From Congeria kusceri (Eukaryota; Mollusca; Bivalvia; Myida; Dreissenidae), in NCBI GenBank assembly GCA_027627225.1, contig CM051026.1, positions 8,933,425 to 8,997,424 on the forward strand: a DNA stretch of 64,000 nt, written 5' to 3'. The position numbers and the translations under genes are program-made. The notes below the pieces were generated by a model, which did no database searches, was not told the origin of the DNA, and saw only the letters and a list, made by a program, of their open reading frames with translations. Shown one piece after another: positions 23,932-34,825 of the stretch (the first letter of the stretch is position 1; every line of letters starts with the position of its first letter).

Positions 23932-25425
23932 GTATGTATTGTTGACTGATACGTGAGAGAATGTCACCGCTAAATCGTTTAGTATTAGTGATTTGTAACC
24001 TTATTGTGTTGTTGTTAATTTAAGCTCTTTATAAAGAAGTTATTCCGCAACCACTTTTTCTGGCATGTTACATCGTTGCTGCACAAATTTGTTGATTGAA
24101 AAGCCTTTTGAAGCCGTGTTAGTCCTTAATGTAAGACAATTTAGTGTTATTATTGTAATTTATGAACAATTCTCTTATTTCACTATTCATAATGGAAAAC
24201 TTACTACAGTTTGTAGCCTATAGATTCATACTTAATGTCAGTTCATATACGTTAGGTTTTATCATGTGTCAATATGTGCTCTACACGTGCATCTTCTAAG
24301 AAACATGACCGTTTTGATTACTTTAACATTCATTTTGAGGTGAAATGTTCACCTTTAGGCTTCTTTGTTTACTGATTTAGTATTTTGGCTATATTTTGCT
24401 CGGTAACATTACATTGACTGTTAAAAGTCTATTATTAATGTGAAACTGGGATTAAACGCATTTGCTATCTATTCTGATTATCGTGTTTACATGTCTAGTC
24501 AAATTAATTGTCAAGTTATATAATATCTGTTCATTTTGTTACAGCTTTTCGCAATAATAAACCAATGAAAAAACTAGTTGCTGCGTTCTGGTGCAGATAC
24601 AGTTCCATCCCAGGGTAGGGCATTAATGTGCAGTTATTCCATTTAGAAACTTACAGAGCTTGTAATTATGTGACCAATATTTAACATTCTAGTTACTATA
24701 TGCCATTGTTCTTTTCTTTTATTTAGGCTCTCATAAATTATTAATTATTTCATGGGCAGTTTGAGACAGTGCAGAACATTGGGAAATTCCATTTAATGTT
24801 TAGAGAAACTGTAAATTTGGCTGAAATTCAGGATGTGCAGTACAGCTCTTGTGAAATAGATATTTTACTTGCTGTCACAGAGTCAGAATGTTAGATGCGA
24901 GTAATTACTTGGCGAATCTAAGTGGAGTAATGCTGAGTGGTAGCTGATAATCGCCCAAAATCCTGCAGAGTTACGAGTACAACTGATAGACAACTATTTT
25001 ATATGTTTGCGCAATACACAGCTTTACTTCACGTCCACTTGCCTCTCATTCAGAACCGAGGGGTCTCAATACATATACATGCTAATTTGTTATCCGAAGG
25101 TAAATCAGCTAAATGGCATTAACAAAAATGTTGCAGCTGGCAAAAAATAAACCAGAAGGTTACATTGAACTTGACAAGGACATTTGATTCTGCATGGAGT
25201 GACATTGCTTGGAAATCATACATTAAAAATAAACTCAGATAATTCAAATTGTAATTAAAACCTTTGTATTTGAAGTGAGTAGACTAAAAAATATATTTGA
25301 TCACCTTCATAGATGTGTATTACTTTATAATCGTACATGGCACAGATGTACGTTTCTGAGTTTCCTAGACTTTCGATCTTGATTGAAGCGAAGAGATACA
25401 TGTACCATTATTTCTTGGATTTCAG

Positions 25426-25551
25426 AACCTGAAGGGATTCGCAAGGAGCAAATACGTCAGGAATGTAGAGACCCTGTGCTTGCAGAATGGGCTAAACTTG
25501 TCACTCGATATCTTTGGTATGTTGCTGAAAAAATGCCTTTTGAACATTACA
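25426..25551 (+). CDS. Candidate exon, unknown protein
   Basis: Acceptor 'tatttcttggatttcag' and donor 'a|gtaaga' enclose a 126-bp segment. One open frame reads EPEGIRKEQIRQECRDPVLA, then EWAKLVTRYLWYVAEKMPFE, balanced and helix-like, good coding composition. A second frame is also open, so the frame is not certain. No family recognised. The segment just precedes a dispersed repeat (from about 25690). Confidence 0.4.
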
Positions 25552-25689
25552 GTAAGACATATGTTCATTGTTTTGTCTATGTTTGTAGGAGGCAACATTT
25601 TATTAAATAAAAAACTCCTTAAGTTTAATGTTGAATTGTAACAAATAGTCATTTCAGTATCATAAGGTAAGATAAACACTGCTAGTTAT

Positions 25690-26400
25690 GCCGCCTATCG
25701 AAGATGGCGGGGTATATTGGTTTGCTTATGTCGGTCGGTAAGTCTGTCAGTAGTCTGTCAGTAGAACACTTTCATTTCCACTCTCTAGGTCCATCAGTTT
25801 TCATCCAGTCTTCATAGAAATGTTTGTAGGTATAATATCTAGTTCAAGTCATTAAACAGCCAAATCGCCTGAGGAATGATGAGTTGTGGCTCTTGAATTA
25901 TCTGAAATTGGCTTTTCAGCCGTTTTCGCTCTGCAAGTTTTAAGAGTTGCCATTTGATCTTAACCAAACTTAATGGACATATTTGTAATAATAATGTCTA
26001 GGTCAAGTTTGATAATCAGCCGAATCACCCAAGGAATTGTGCAGTCCTTGTTAGCCCTTTCCACTCTCTCTCCAACAGTTCTCATCTGGTCTTCACCAAA
26101 CTTCATGAACATGTTTGTAACAATAATATCTTGGCCAAGTTTGATAACCAGCCAAATCCACCCAGAAATGGTTGAATTATTGCTCTTGAATTATCTAAAA
26201 TTACCCTTTTTAGTCTTTTTAGACTCTTAATTCCTACAGTTTTCATCCAATATATGCCAAACTGCATGAAAATCTTTTTATGATATGTAATATCTTGGCA
26301 AGTTAGATAGCCAGCCAAATTACCCAGGAATTGTGAAGTTATGGCCCTTGAATTATCTGACATTGGCCATTATAGCGGTTTCCGCTCTCTAGAAACTGTA
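25690..26400. repeat. Dispersed repeat, about four ~150-bp units
   Basis: It starts with an inverted repeat around 'gccgcc ... ggcggggtat' and 'gtcggtcggtaagtctgtca', then diverged units each carrying 'ttcatccagtcttcat', 'aatatcttggccaagtttga' and 'cttgaattatctgaaattgg'. Unit starts lie near 25831, 25991, 26123 and 26288. Same general architecture as the other tandem-body repeats here. Non-coding. Confidence 0.8.
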
Positions 26401-26430
26401 ATGAACTATAATTGCTTTTGCGCACTGTGT

Positions 26431-26451
26431 GATGATGATGATGATGATGAT
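26431..26451. repeat. (GAT)n microsatellite
   Basis: Seven GAT triplets in a row. Confidence 0.97.
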
Positions 26452-26531
26452 AACTACAATGCAATATTATGTAAACTACTGAAACTGCTGCTGCTGGTGT
26501 GCACACTATTCAGATATCCATCTATTTACAG

Positions 26532-26632
26532 GCCAAGAAGCGGGTACCAGCATGTAGCACTCCAGCATCAGATGATATTGATGATGATGATGAAGAGGAG
26601 GAGGAGGACAGTGATGGCTGGGAGGAAGAACT
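26532..26632 (+). CDS. Candidate exon with acidic tract
   Basis: Acceptor 'catctatttacag' and donor 'ct|gtaagt' bound a 101-bp segment. In one frame it reads AKKRVPACSTPASDDIDDDD followed by EEEEEDSDGWEEEL, an acidic, probably disordered linker. It ends two bases into a codon. The aspartate/glutamate run is encoded by gat/gag triplets and could have arisen by repeat expansion. Another frame is open too. Linking it to the segment at 25426 needs an exon I did not find. Confidence 0.35.
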
Positions 26633-26675
26633 GTAAGTAGCCCAGTTGGTGAATATGGATCTGTAAGTAATGGTG

Positions 26676-27416
26676 ATATCACACCAGAGCCTGTCAGTAC
26701 TAATTACACAAGGTCCTCAACATGACCAGGCAGTCAACACTAATAACTTGACAGGCACATCATCCGTCGTGCTTCACGTCAAATCAGTTCATACAGCACA
26801 GCTTCTGGGTATCCAGCACGTCTTAGAATACTGTAGGCCGCTATTATCACACTAAACATACGCCATACCCACGTCAACCTTGTCCTATAAAAATGTTGCC
26901 ACACTCTATCGTAGAGCCTTGTTTTGTAAGTCACATTCTGATTCATTTTACGTTTCAAACAGTCTTGGTGTTGACCCACCACTGATGCAGTGCTGACTAC
27001 TACATACATAGGAAATGCACAGTAATTACTTCATTAATGTCGTGAATGCGTACATAGACCTGATACTGACCTGAACCAGTCCTGAGCATGCCTTTATGGT
27101 GAAGCAGAGATGTCCAAATGAGCGTGTTGCGGATGCGTAGCACAAACTCTGCCAGATGTCCCCACGTAGGTATTACATACTGCGTCATTAGTATGTCATA
27201 AACGCGCTTCAACTGTCACTAATACATGTGCGTACTTATACGGTCCACACTACGTCCTTGATCTTCGTTCTCACTGCGCAAGTTTTGTGCATGCTCGTAA
27301 CTGCCCCACATCCTCCACGCCCACAAAGATGTATATCCCTCGTCCACAACACGTCATTCCCAATACGTCCTTGAAGGATGTGGTTGACTTGGTAACAACG
27401 GGCTCTGGTGTGATAT
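26676..27416. mobile_element. 741-bp inverted-repeat element
   Basis: The left terminus 'atatcacaccagagcctg' and the right terminus, complemented, 'atatcacaccagagcccg' match at 17 of 18 bases. No transposase frame is seen inside. I could not fix the target duplication, so the superfamily is open. It lies 43 bases after the donor of the acidic candidate exon. Confidence 0.7.
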
Positions 27417-29281
27417 GGGTATATGCGTTGCTGTCACATTTGCATCATTTTTACATTGAACTCACAATCACATGATCAGAAAGCAGAGACCTACACCACT
27501 GCGCATCTACAATCATGTAGACATTGACATTGTAGAACTGTTACTATACATCGCTGAGCATAAAAGAGCAACACAGAGATTTAAATGAATTAACTTTCAA
27601 AAGAACTTAAACGATATCATAGAAACATAAATTAATTTGCTATTGACAGTGATTTCAGTCATATCCCTTTAAGTCGAAACTTGCTATTTGCAAGTTCTCG
27701 TTGGCTCAAATTTTACCATTTGTACCAATTGTTTTGAAAGTACCAACTGTTTTGGAATATATATTCATATAAATTTCTATTGTTTGCCTCAAATTTTAAT
27801 GTCTGGAATTTTCTGATGGCTCTAGCATGGTCCCGGTCTCATTTTTCCTTCCTTAAATTGTGTTTGTAGCAAAGTCGAGTCAAGTCGCTAATGGATAGTA
27901 TGACCAGGCTAGTGTCCAGTAGAGAACACATGATATTTGGCTTCAAAACTTTCACACATTCCTATATTATGTTCTGTCTGAAATTAATTCACTAAATTTA
28001 GTCTGGAGGTTTGGGAGTAACAGACGCAAAACAACAGATGATGTCTGAAAACAGTTACTGGTTAGCTCAAAGTTTTGATGGCTCAAAGTTGTTGTGCTTG
28101 TCTGGGCAACTTCGAGGTAAGGGAGTCGACTGTACCAGATGTTTTGTCAATTATGTCTTATCTTCAGTTACCATCGTCATACAATGTGTAGCCTGTTCCT
28201 GGCGCTCGTCTGCTACTCTGATGCAATGCCATCCTAGGATGCTTTGCTGGTCAGGCCATATGGAGGAACACAACCAGTACCTCTGGAGTGACCACAGGCC
28301 AGCGACCATCCAGTCAGCCTACGTCAGCCTACGCATGGTCTGGAATTTTAGGATGTGATCGCTGGACCAGAAAGCTGTAGATGCTGGAAACAAGAATGAA
28401 GTAAACATTTAACATTGTTCTTCTATTACACACCAGAACAGAGGTAAAATGATGATAATGATGATGTTGATGACATTGATGACGCTGATATTGATGATGA
28501 TATATGCAGTTTTATCAGAGATCCTTTTATTGACACACCAGTAAATAATGGACTGACATTCATCCAATTCATCCAGTATCTTTCAGTGGCTTAAGCACAA
28601 GATTTTGATGAAGAACAAATTTCTAATGTAAGTAATTGAAACATGATTATTGTTTAACACAATGACTTCCTTTTGTATGACAGTTTTATATCTCTCACCC
28701 TATGTGAGGCTTATTGTCAAACTGAAAAAATAGTTTGGGATACGACAACAGATAAGTGTATCAATTACTCCAAGCAAATGATTTGTGTGAATTTTTTTTT
28801 TCTGCATGGAAATATGATTTCAGTGAATGTCATTACCAGCTAACCAATTCATCAGACATTCCTCTCGGCCTGCCACTGCAATGCTGTCAGGGTCTGGACC
28901 GAAGGTTCAGCGGTGTGAGGTACAGTTAAATGTGTGACAAAAGTACGAAGCAGTGAAGAGTATAACTCGATACTAAATATATATGTTAAGACCAACGGTC
29001 ATTAGGAATCAGGTTCCGATCAGGACAATGCACGTCGCCCATAACTTTCTAGCCAAGTATCGGGTCAGACTGCTAGCTGTTTATTGGCCTCAATAAGAGA
29101 CTTGATTATAGCCTTATTTGAGATGTAAGCTAACTTAGGCAATGGTCAAGGTGAGCTGTTGTGGTCAGTGTTGTCTGCCATTGCCATTTTCCAGCATTTG
29201 CAGATAAAACAAACCTGCAGATTTTAAATAAAGTGTGTGTAATGTTTTATTCTTACTTCATGTTCTTTTAATTTGCAACAT
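27417..29281. other. Unassigned DNA with exon-like fragments
   Basis: A segment near 28000-28119 is open with a possible donor (cgag|gtaagg) and reads QMMSENSYWLAQSFDGSKLL. Another at 28510-28627 has an acceptor-like 'atatgcag' and donor 'aat|gtaagt' and reads DPFIDTPVNNGLTFIQFIQY, but carries TAA at 28592-28594 in that frame. A gat-rich acidic-coding patch lies at 28449-28502. These may be decayed or missed exons. Confidence 0.25.
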
Positions 29282-29283
29282 TA

Positions 29284-29893
29284 CCGTATTTACTCTTTGT
29301 ATTGGGACACTTAAAAATAAAAATAAAATTATAGTCCCAATATTAAGGGACATAAATAATAATTCTTGAAATTGTGTCCCAACATTTAGGGCAATATATG
29401 ATACAATCTATTCTGCATTTAACTATGGATTGAACCAATTAATTATTTTTATTTCTTTGGGATAATAATCGCTTACTAAAATATAATAAATATTTAATTA
29501 TAAATAATTAAAAGGAATGCTTTAGGTGACTGATGATTATATGATCAATTATTTCATGTTGGGGGCTTTATGGTAATTAATTGAGAAGACCATGCTCTAA
29601 TAGATTACACAGGTTTAACCAATTGTCAAATACATGCAAACATACCCCTGATGGTATACATTATGGTGTATAGATAAGCAAGCGCAATATACCGTGTCAC
29701 AAGTCACTATGCACCAGCGTAGTGGCAGGGTATTAAATGTTTATACAGTACAAACTTAAGGTGTTATTTTGATGTCCCAATATTTAGGGACAGGATATAA
29801 TTCAACTTTCAAATGTGTCACAATATTAAGGGGCGCGAAAAATAATTATTTAAAAAAAATTTAGGGGTGTCCAAATACTTAGGGTAATTACGG
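29284..29893. mobile_element. 610-bp MITE with TA target duplication
   Basis: The left arm starts ccgtatttactctttgtatt followed by gggacac. The right arm complemented starts ccgtaattaccctaagtatt followed by tggacac. TA flanks both ends (29282-29283 and 29894-29895). Inner arms repeat 'cccaatattaagggaca' in both orientations. This fits a Tc1/mariner-type MITE. Non-coding. Confidence 0.82.
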
Positions 29894-29895
29894 TA

Positions 29896-31167
29896 TACAA
29901 TTATGGACTAGATGGCCATTGGACATGGTCTGATGTTCACTGGGTGAAACTCATATTGACCAAGGCATTAGGACAAATTTTGGGAAATCAACACATAGAT
30001 TTATTTTGTCCGTAAGACATGAGTTTAGGCCATGTAACCTGACTTATATTCAGTCACCAATGGCTGTTTGGACCAATGGGAAAGCATCTGTTTATAGATT
30101 ATATAACAAAAATGCGTTTTAGGTTTCATATCGCCATGTCAACTAGCTTCATTGCTGCTCTGAGGTACAATTCATGCTACTTCACAGTGTGCCCATTGAG
30201 AGAAAGTATTCAACCTCTCGCTGTACAATACTTCTGTTGATTGATTATTTTTTTTCTCCAAGGCTTATGAAAATGATGGCTAGATAACTTTAGTTTAAAT
30301 CCTGCCATCAGTGATTGTGCGGGCTAACGCCAGTTTTTTTTCCCATCCACCCAACATACTTCCAGTGTATTTTGTGTTTTGCCATGTCTGTCCGCCTTAC
30401 TGTCTTTCCCACTTGTAGTGACAAGTTCTTTCAATGAATATCTGGCTCTGTAAATATATGAATGTTTTTCAAAAAGTTTTATTTTTAGCTCTCCTGAGCA
30501 CTAAATGCTCTAAGATGAGCTATATTGGTTAGTTGTTGTCCATCATTGGTCATGTGTTGTCTGTCGTAAACATTTTCCTTTAAAAATCTTTTCTGAAACC
30601 ACTTATAATATTCCTTCAAAAGGTGTTGATCCCTGCAAAACTCTAGTTTAAAGAATATGTATACATGTACTGTGAAATTGAGCTGCATTTGTTATATCAG
30701 TCATAAGTATTGGATGAGAGTGCTGGAGTTTTAACTCGTATGTATGTGATGTTCGAAAATGTTGCCCTTGTAAAGTATATTGATGTTGTGAGCTACCTTA
30801 CTGTTCAAATTAGTACGTGATGATTCCTAGCTCTGGATATCGTTTTGGCAGTGTATTTTAAAAGGGCGTTCCTACAAATGCAAAAAAAACAACCTTAAAA
30901 ACTGAATTGTTAACCCCCAGTTTGTTCTGAGAAAAATAAGTATTTGGATAATTATGCATGTATTACAGTCACCACTCATATTCGCAGCAAAGTTGTAATT
31001 TATCGTTAACTTGGGCAGAAATGCTGTCGGATAGTTCATGTATTTCTACCACATTATTGGCAGTCGTGTATGAAAAAAATAAGTTTGGGCATGTTTATAA
31101 TAGATTCATCCCATTTACGAAGGAATCATGAACTGAAGCATTGAGCATGTACCATGTTGTTTTCCAG
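29896..31167. other. Unassigned DNA (presumed intron)
   Basis: No gene recognised apart from the Helitron-like end at 30485. Confidence 0.3.
30485..30560 (-). mobile_element. Helitron-like 3' end fragment
   Basis: On the minus strand the sequence is 'gagcatttagtgctc' (5-bp stem) followed by 'aggagagctaa', ending CTAA at 30488-30485. This is the same hairpin-plus-CTAA arrangement as at 10398 and 50469. Only a short body follows. Confidence 0.5.
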
Positions 31168-31260
31168 GTGTTTGTGTTATCCAGTTGTCAAGAAGGTTTG
31201 AACCCTGACCCGTGTCCGAAGAATTCACAGGCTCATGAAATCTTTTGGCTCTCCTTGGAG
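31168..31260 (+). CDS. Candidate exon, unknown protein
   Basis: Acceptor 'catgttgttttccag' and donor 'gag|gtaaaa' enclose exactly 31 codons, reading VFVLSSCQEGLNPDPCPKNS then QAHEIFWLSLE. It starts and ends on codon boundaries, matching the in-phase donor at 28627 and the acceptor at 32880. No family recognised. Confidence 0.38.
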
Positions 31261-32053
31261 GTAAAATGACAAGTTATCAGAAAACATCTAATTGCTATGA
31301 AAAAATCTGCTCTACTTCTTTCTATACTGTCTGGGACACCATTTCAGTGAGTTTACCATAATATTGGAACAGTAAGGCTCCAATAAAGGGAGGTAACTGA
31401 AAATCTGATTTTAAGAAATGCATCTTTATGCCAAATATCTTATGTACATATTATATATATATTTCATTTGTATGAATTCATTTCTTAATGGACACATGGT
31501 TAAGAGGTCCATGTGCTAAACAAGGAAACAAATAACACAATGTATGAATATATTGTTAGGAATGTTTTTATGAAAAATTTCATTACTTTATGCTGTGTCA
31601 TCAGTTTTGGTGGTCAGTGCATTTTTGTCATGCAGCCCTTCTGTACCAAATTGTGATAAAAAAAGTGCTTGGTTTCCACTAACTCGACCAATACCAATAG
31701 TTTTTTGCCCCCCCCACCATTAACCTTTTTTAGGCGTTTTGAAAATATTTATTTTTAGTGTCTGTTTGAACAATATTCAACGCTTTGCTATTTAGTTATT
31801 TGCACCAATAATATTGGTGCTGTTTAACCATTTGTATAAAATAGTTGTCGCTCTTTGTTCCAACTATGCCATGGTTTGGTTAAGTCAATAAATTGCAATT
31901 TGCAAAGTTTGTCGATAGGAGCTTTCCTTCTTTACTAGCATTAATCAATCATTTCAACGCATATTTAACAATGACAAGTGTATATTAATATGGTTTGAAT
32001 TATTGCAGACGCTTATGAATCATGAATGGAAAATAAAGTGACTATTGTTGCAG

Positions 32054-32142
32054 AACCTGTGTACGTTTCTCTAAGAGGTGTTATGACCAAGAACATCAAT
32101 TTTGGAAACGTGTGTGTAGTGAATTTATATCGAGTTCACCAG
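32054..32142 (+). CDS. Candidate exon, unknown protein
   Basis: Acceptor 'gactattgttgcag' and donor 'ccag|gtttct' give an 89-bp segment. In one frame it reads TCVRFSKRCYDQEHQFWKRV followed by CSEFISSSP, with good amino-acid composition. Its phase would accept a donor two bases into a codon, as at 26632. A second frame is open through it. It may be an alternative to the 31168 exon path. Confidence 0.33.
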
Positions 32143-33365
32143 GTTTCTCTTCTATATGGCCATCGCCCCCTAGAAGAAATGTTAGTGGGGTTACAGGGGA
32201 TAGTGCAAGATACAGGAGATATCAAGTGTTTTTGTTTTATTATTACTTTTGATAAGTTATAATAATAATGTTATAACCAATTTCTGACGAAGTTGTTAAA
32301 CGTGGTTCTAGATTGGGGGTTATGTGGCTGCGAACGTAAAAAAAGTTAAAGAAAAAAAAAGTTATGCCTACTTACATACCATACTTTTTTCCGAGACGTT
32401 TTTTTTTTCCTAAACTTACTCAAATAATAGAAAACATTCACTAAGTGCAGGTGTCTGTGTTTTATGGGTTGGCAAAGTGTCTGTTATGGTTATGGTGTAC
32501 TGCATGCTAAAGTTTCGGCAAGCGCATTCATTTCCTAATGCATCGGTACACATACTTCCTGCACTACTGGGTGCAATAATTTTAACATCTATGTGTGTTT
32601 TACACACGTTTGCATTCTGCCATTTCCTGTTTTGACTTGACGACTGGTAACACAAGCATGTCATTGAAGACATCGCCTGGTTGGCCTCGTGACTTCTTCA
32701 TTGGGTCTGACAAGCCAAAATTTATTGTTTGAAAATGGCAACTGCTGCACCTGACTTGTACAGATACGAACAGGCCCATTCTTCATCTGTGAACTGCTTG
32801 CATTAGCTTTTCTGAACAGTTTATAATAACTATGGTGTTTTAGTATGCATCTGACATGTCTATGCTCTCTTCTCTTTCAGGTATCAGTCACAGTTGGTAC
32901 TGGAGAGTGGTTTTTCACCTGTGGTGTGTTTGACGTCCTCAGCCTCACATGCACGTAACTGCTCAGTCTGTGTCTGAAGTTTTACAGCAGTGGCAGATTG
33001 AATTGGTGTGTCCTGGGAGGTTGGTTTAAGTACAAACCATGACTGTCCTTATATACTTCAAACTTTGCGAACATTTTGGTTTAGCCATTTTGTTTAATAT
33101 TTTTGGAACAATGAATAACAGTCTTTACACTATGCAATATCTTTTTGGAACAATTGCCCATTCGGGTATTAGTCTTTACACTTTAGCTTGACCTAATCTA
33201 CATTCAACTTGTTGTCCAATATGAAGAAAAGACATTTACTCAAAAGATTACGATGTACAGGATAACGATTATGTGAATTTTGTCATATGTACAGTTAATC
33301 AGGTGGCAGTCATATATTTGAAACAAATTTTCTGAACATTAATGTGTTGTTTGATAAATGCATTT

Positions 33366-33995
33366 TTAGCTCAACTTTTTGAAGAAAAGGCAAGCTTTTC
33401 TACTCGCCCCGCTGTCAGTTTCGGCGTTGGCGTCGGCGTCTTAGCTAGGTGAAAGTTTTTTGGTAACCTAGTTTCTCAGGAATGGCTTGAGGGATTTCAT
33501 TCAAACATTTACTCCCCATATTAAAATGAACCTAAAGGCCAAGTTTGGTAACTCTAGTTTGAAATTTGTCAACATTATCTGCCTTTTTACACTTAGAAAG
33601 TTTACATATAAGCTATATGGACAGGTTAAAGTTTTTCGGTAAGCTGGTTTCTCAAGAATGGCTTAATTTATTTCATTCAAACTTAGAACACTTATTCCCT
33701 ATATTAAAATGAACCTATAGGTCAATTTGGGTAACTCTAGTTGAAATTTGTCAATATTATGGGCCTTTTTGCACTTAGGAATTTTACATACAAGAATATG
33801 AACAGGTTAAAAGTTTTTCGATAAGCTGGTTTCTCAGGAATGGCTTGAGGGATTTCATTCAAAATTAGAACACTTATTCCCTATATTAAAATGAACCTAT
33901 AGGCCAATTTGGGTAATTCTAGCCTGAAATTTGTCAATATTATGGGCCTTCTTACACTTAAAATTTTTTAAATGGGTAGAATGGCAGCGTCAACT
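33366..33995 (-). mobile_element. Tandem-body repeat ending GAGCTAAAAA
   Basis: Three ~178-bp units carry 'gtttctcaggaatggcttga', 'tatattaaaatgaacctata' and 'gaaatttgtcaatattatgg' (starts about 33448, 33623 and 33804). On the minus strand the end is 'agaaaagcttgccttttct', a 7-bp-stem hairpin, then 'tcaaaaagttgagctaa'. It is a Helitron-like arrangement with a body unlike the 9554 or 49120 families. Confidence 0.5.
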
Positions 33996-34559
33996 TTTGA
34001 TTTCCACTCTCATACATGAATACCCTAAAGGAAGACTTTACTTGGAATTGCATTTGTGGACGGTTGGGTGGGGTCATGGTCAAGGTCAAGGTCACTGTTA
34101 CAAAAAATAGAAATAAAATGTTCTGCTTTATAACTGGAGAACAAATTGAAATACCTTTAATAAAATTCAATTTACAGATAATGAGACATTGCATGAGATT
34201 GCATATGGGGTAAGTTGGGTCAAGGTCACCGTTTTGATATTTAGAGAAATGCTTCCACTCATTAACTTAAGAAAGAAATATGTTTGTTTGTTTTTTTTTT
34301 TTTTTTTTTTTCCTGTTTCAATGATTTTATTCATTTCATAATCTATATACACACAATTTACCAAGACATAAACATACATAGACTTATTTTACCATATGTA
34401 ATGTGTATTAACTGTGTTATTAATATCAATACACAAACTGAATTACTCACTCAAAGTGGCTATACTTCCTTATACTTTTTTTATACTTTACTGGACTGGC
34501 ATACTTATTTATGTATAACACAATTATAATAAGTGAATCTTAACAAAAAAAGGTTTCTG

Positions 34560-34795
34560 ATTTACAACACAATACACTTTAACTATGATCACAATGTTCA
34601 AACAACATAAAAACCAATTATGTGAAATTTGCTAGTTTCATTAACAATGGACATGAATAACAAACATTGATTTTACACAAAGAGTTCAATTTTACAACAC
34701 AATCAACTATGAATCAAATATTCAAACAACACAAAAAACTTAACCAAGTAAACAAATTTTGCAAGTTTAATTTATAATGGGAGTTGCTATGTTCA
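34560..34795. repeat. Internal duplication in the LINE 3' region
   Basis: Two diverged copies of about 100 bp, offset ~130 bp, share 'tttacaacacaatc', 'ttcaaacaaca.aaaaac' and 'aaattttgc.agttt'. Both lie in the 3' untranslated part of the LINE. Confidence 0.6.
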
Positions 34796-34825
34796 CAACA
34801 ATTATTTTTGTTATTCATGCATTTA

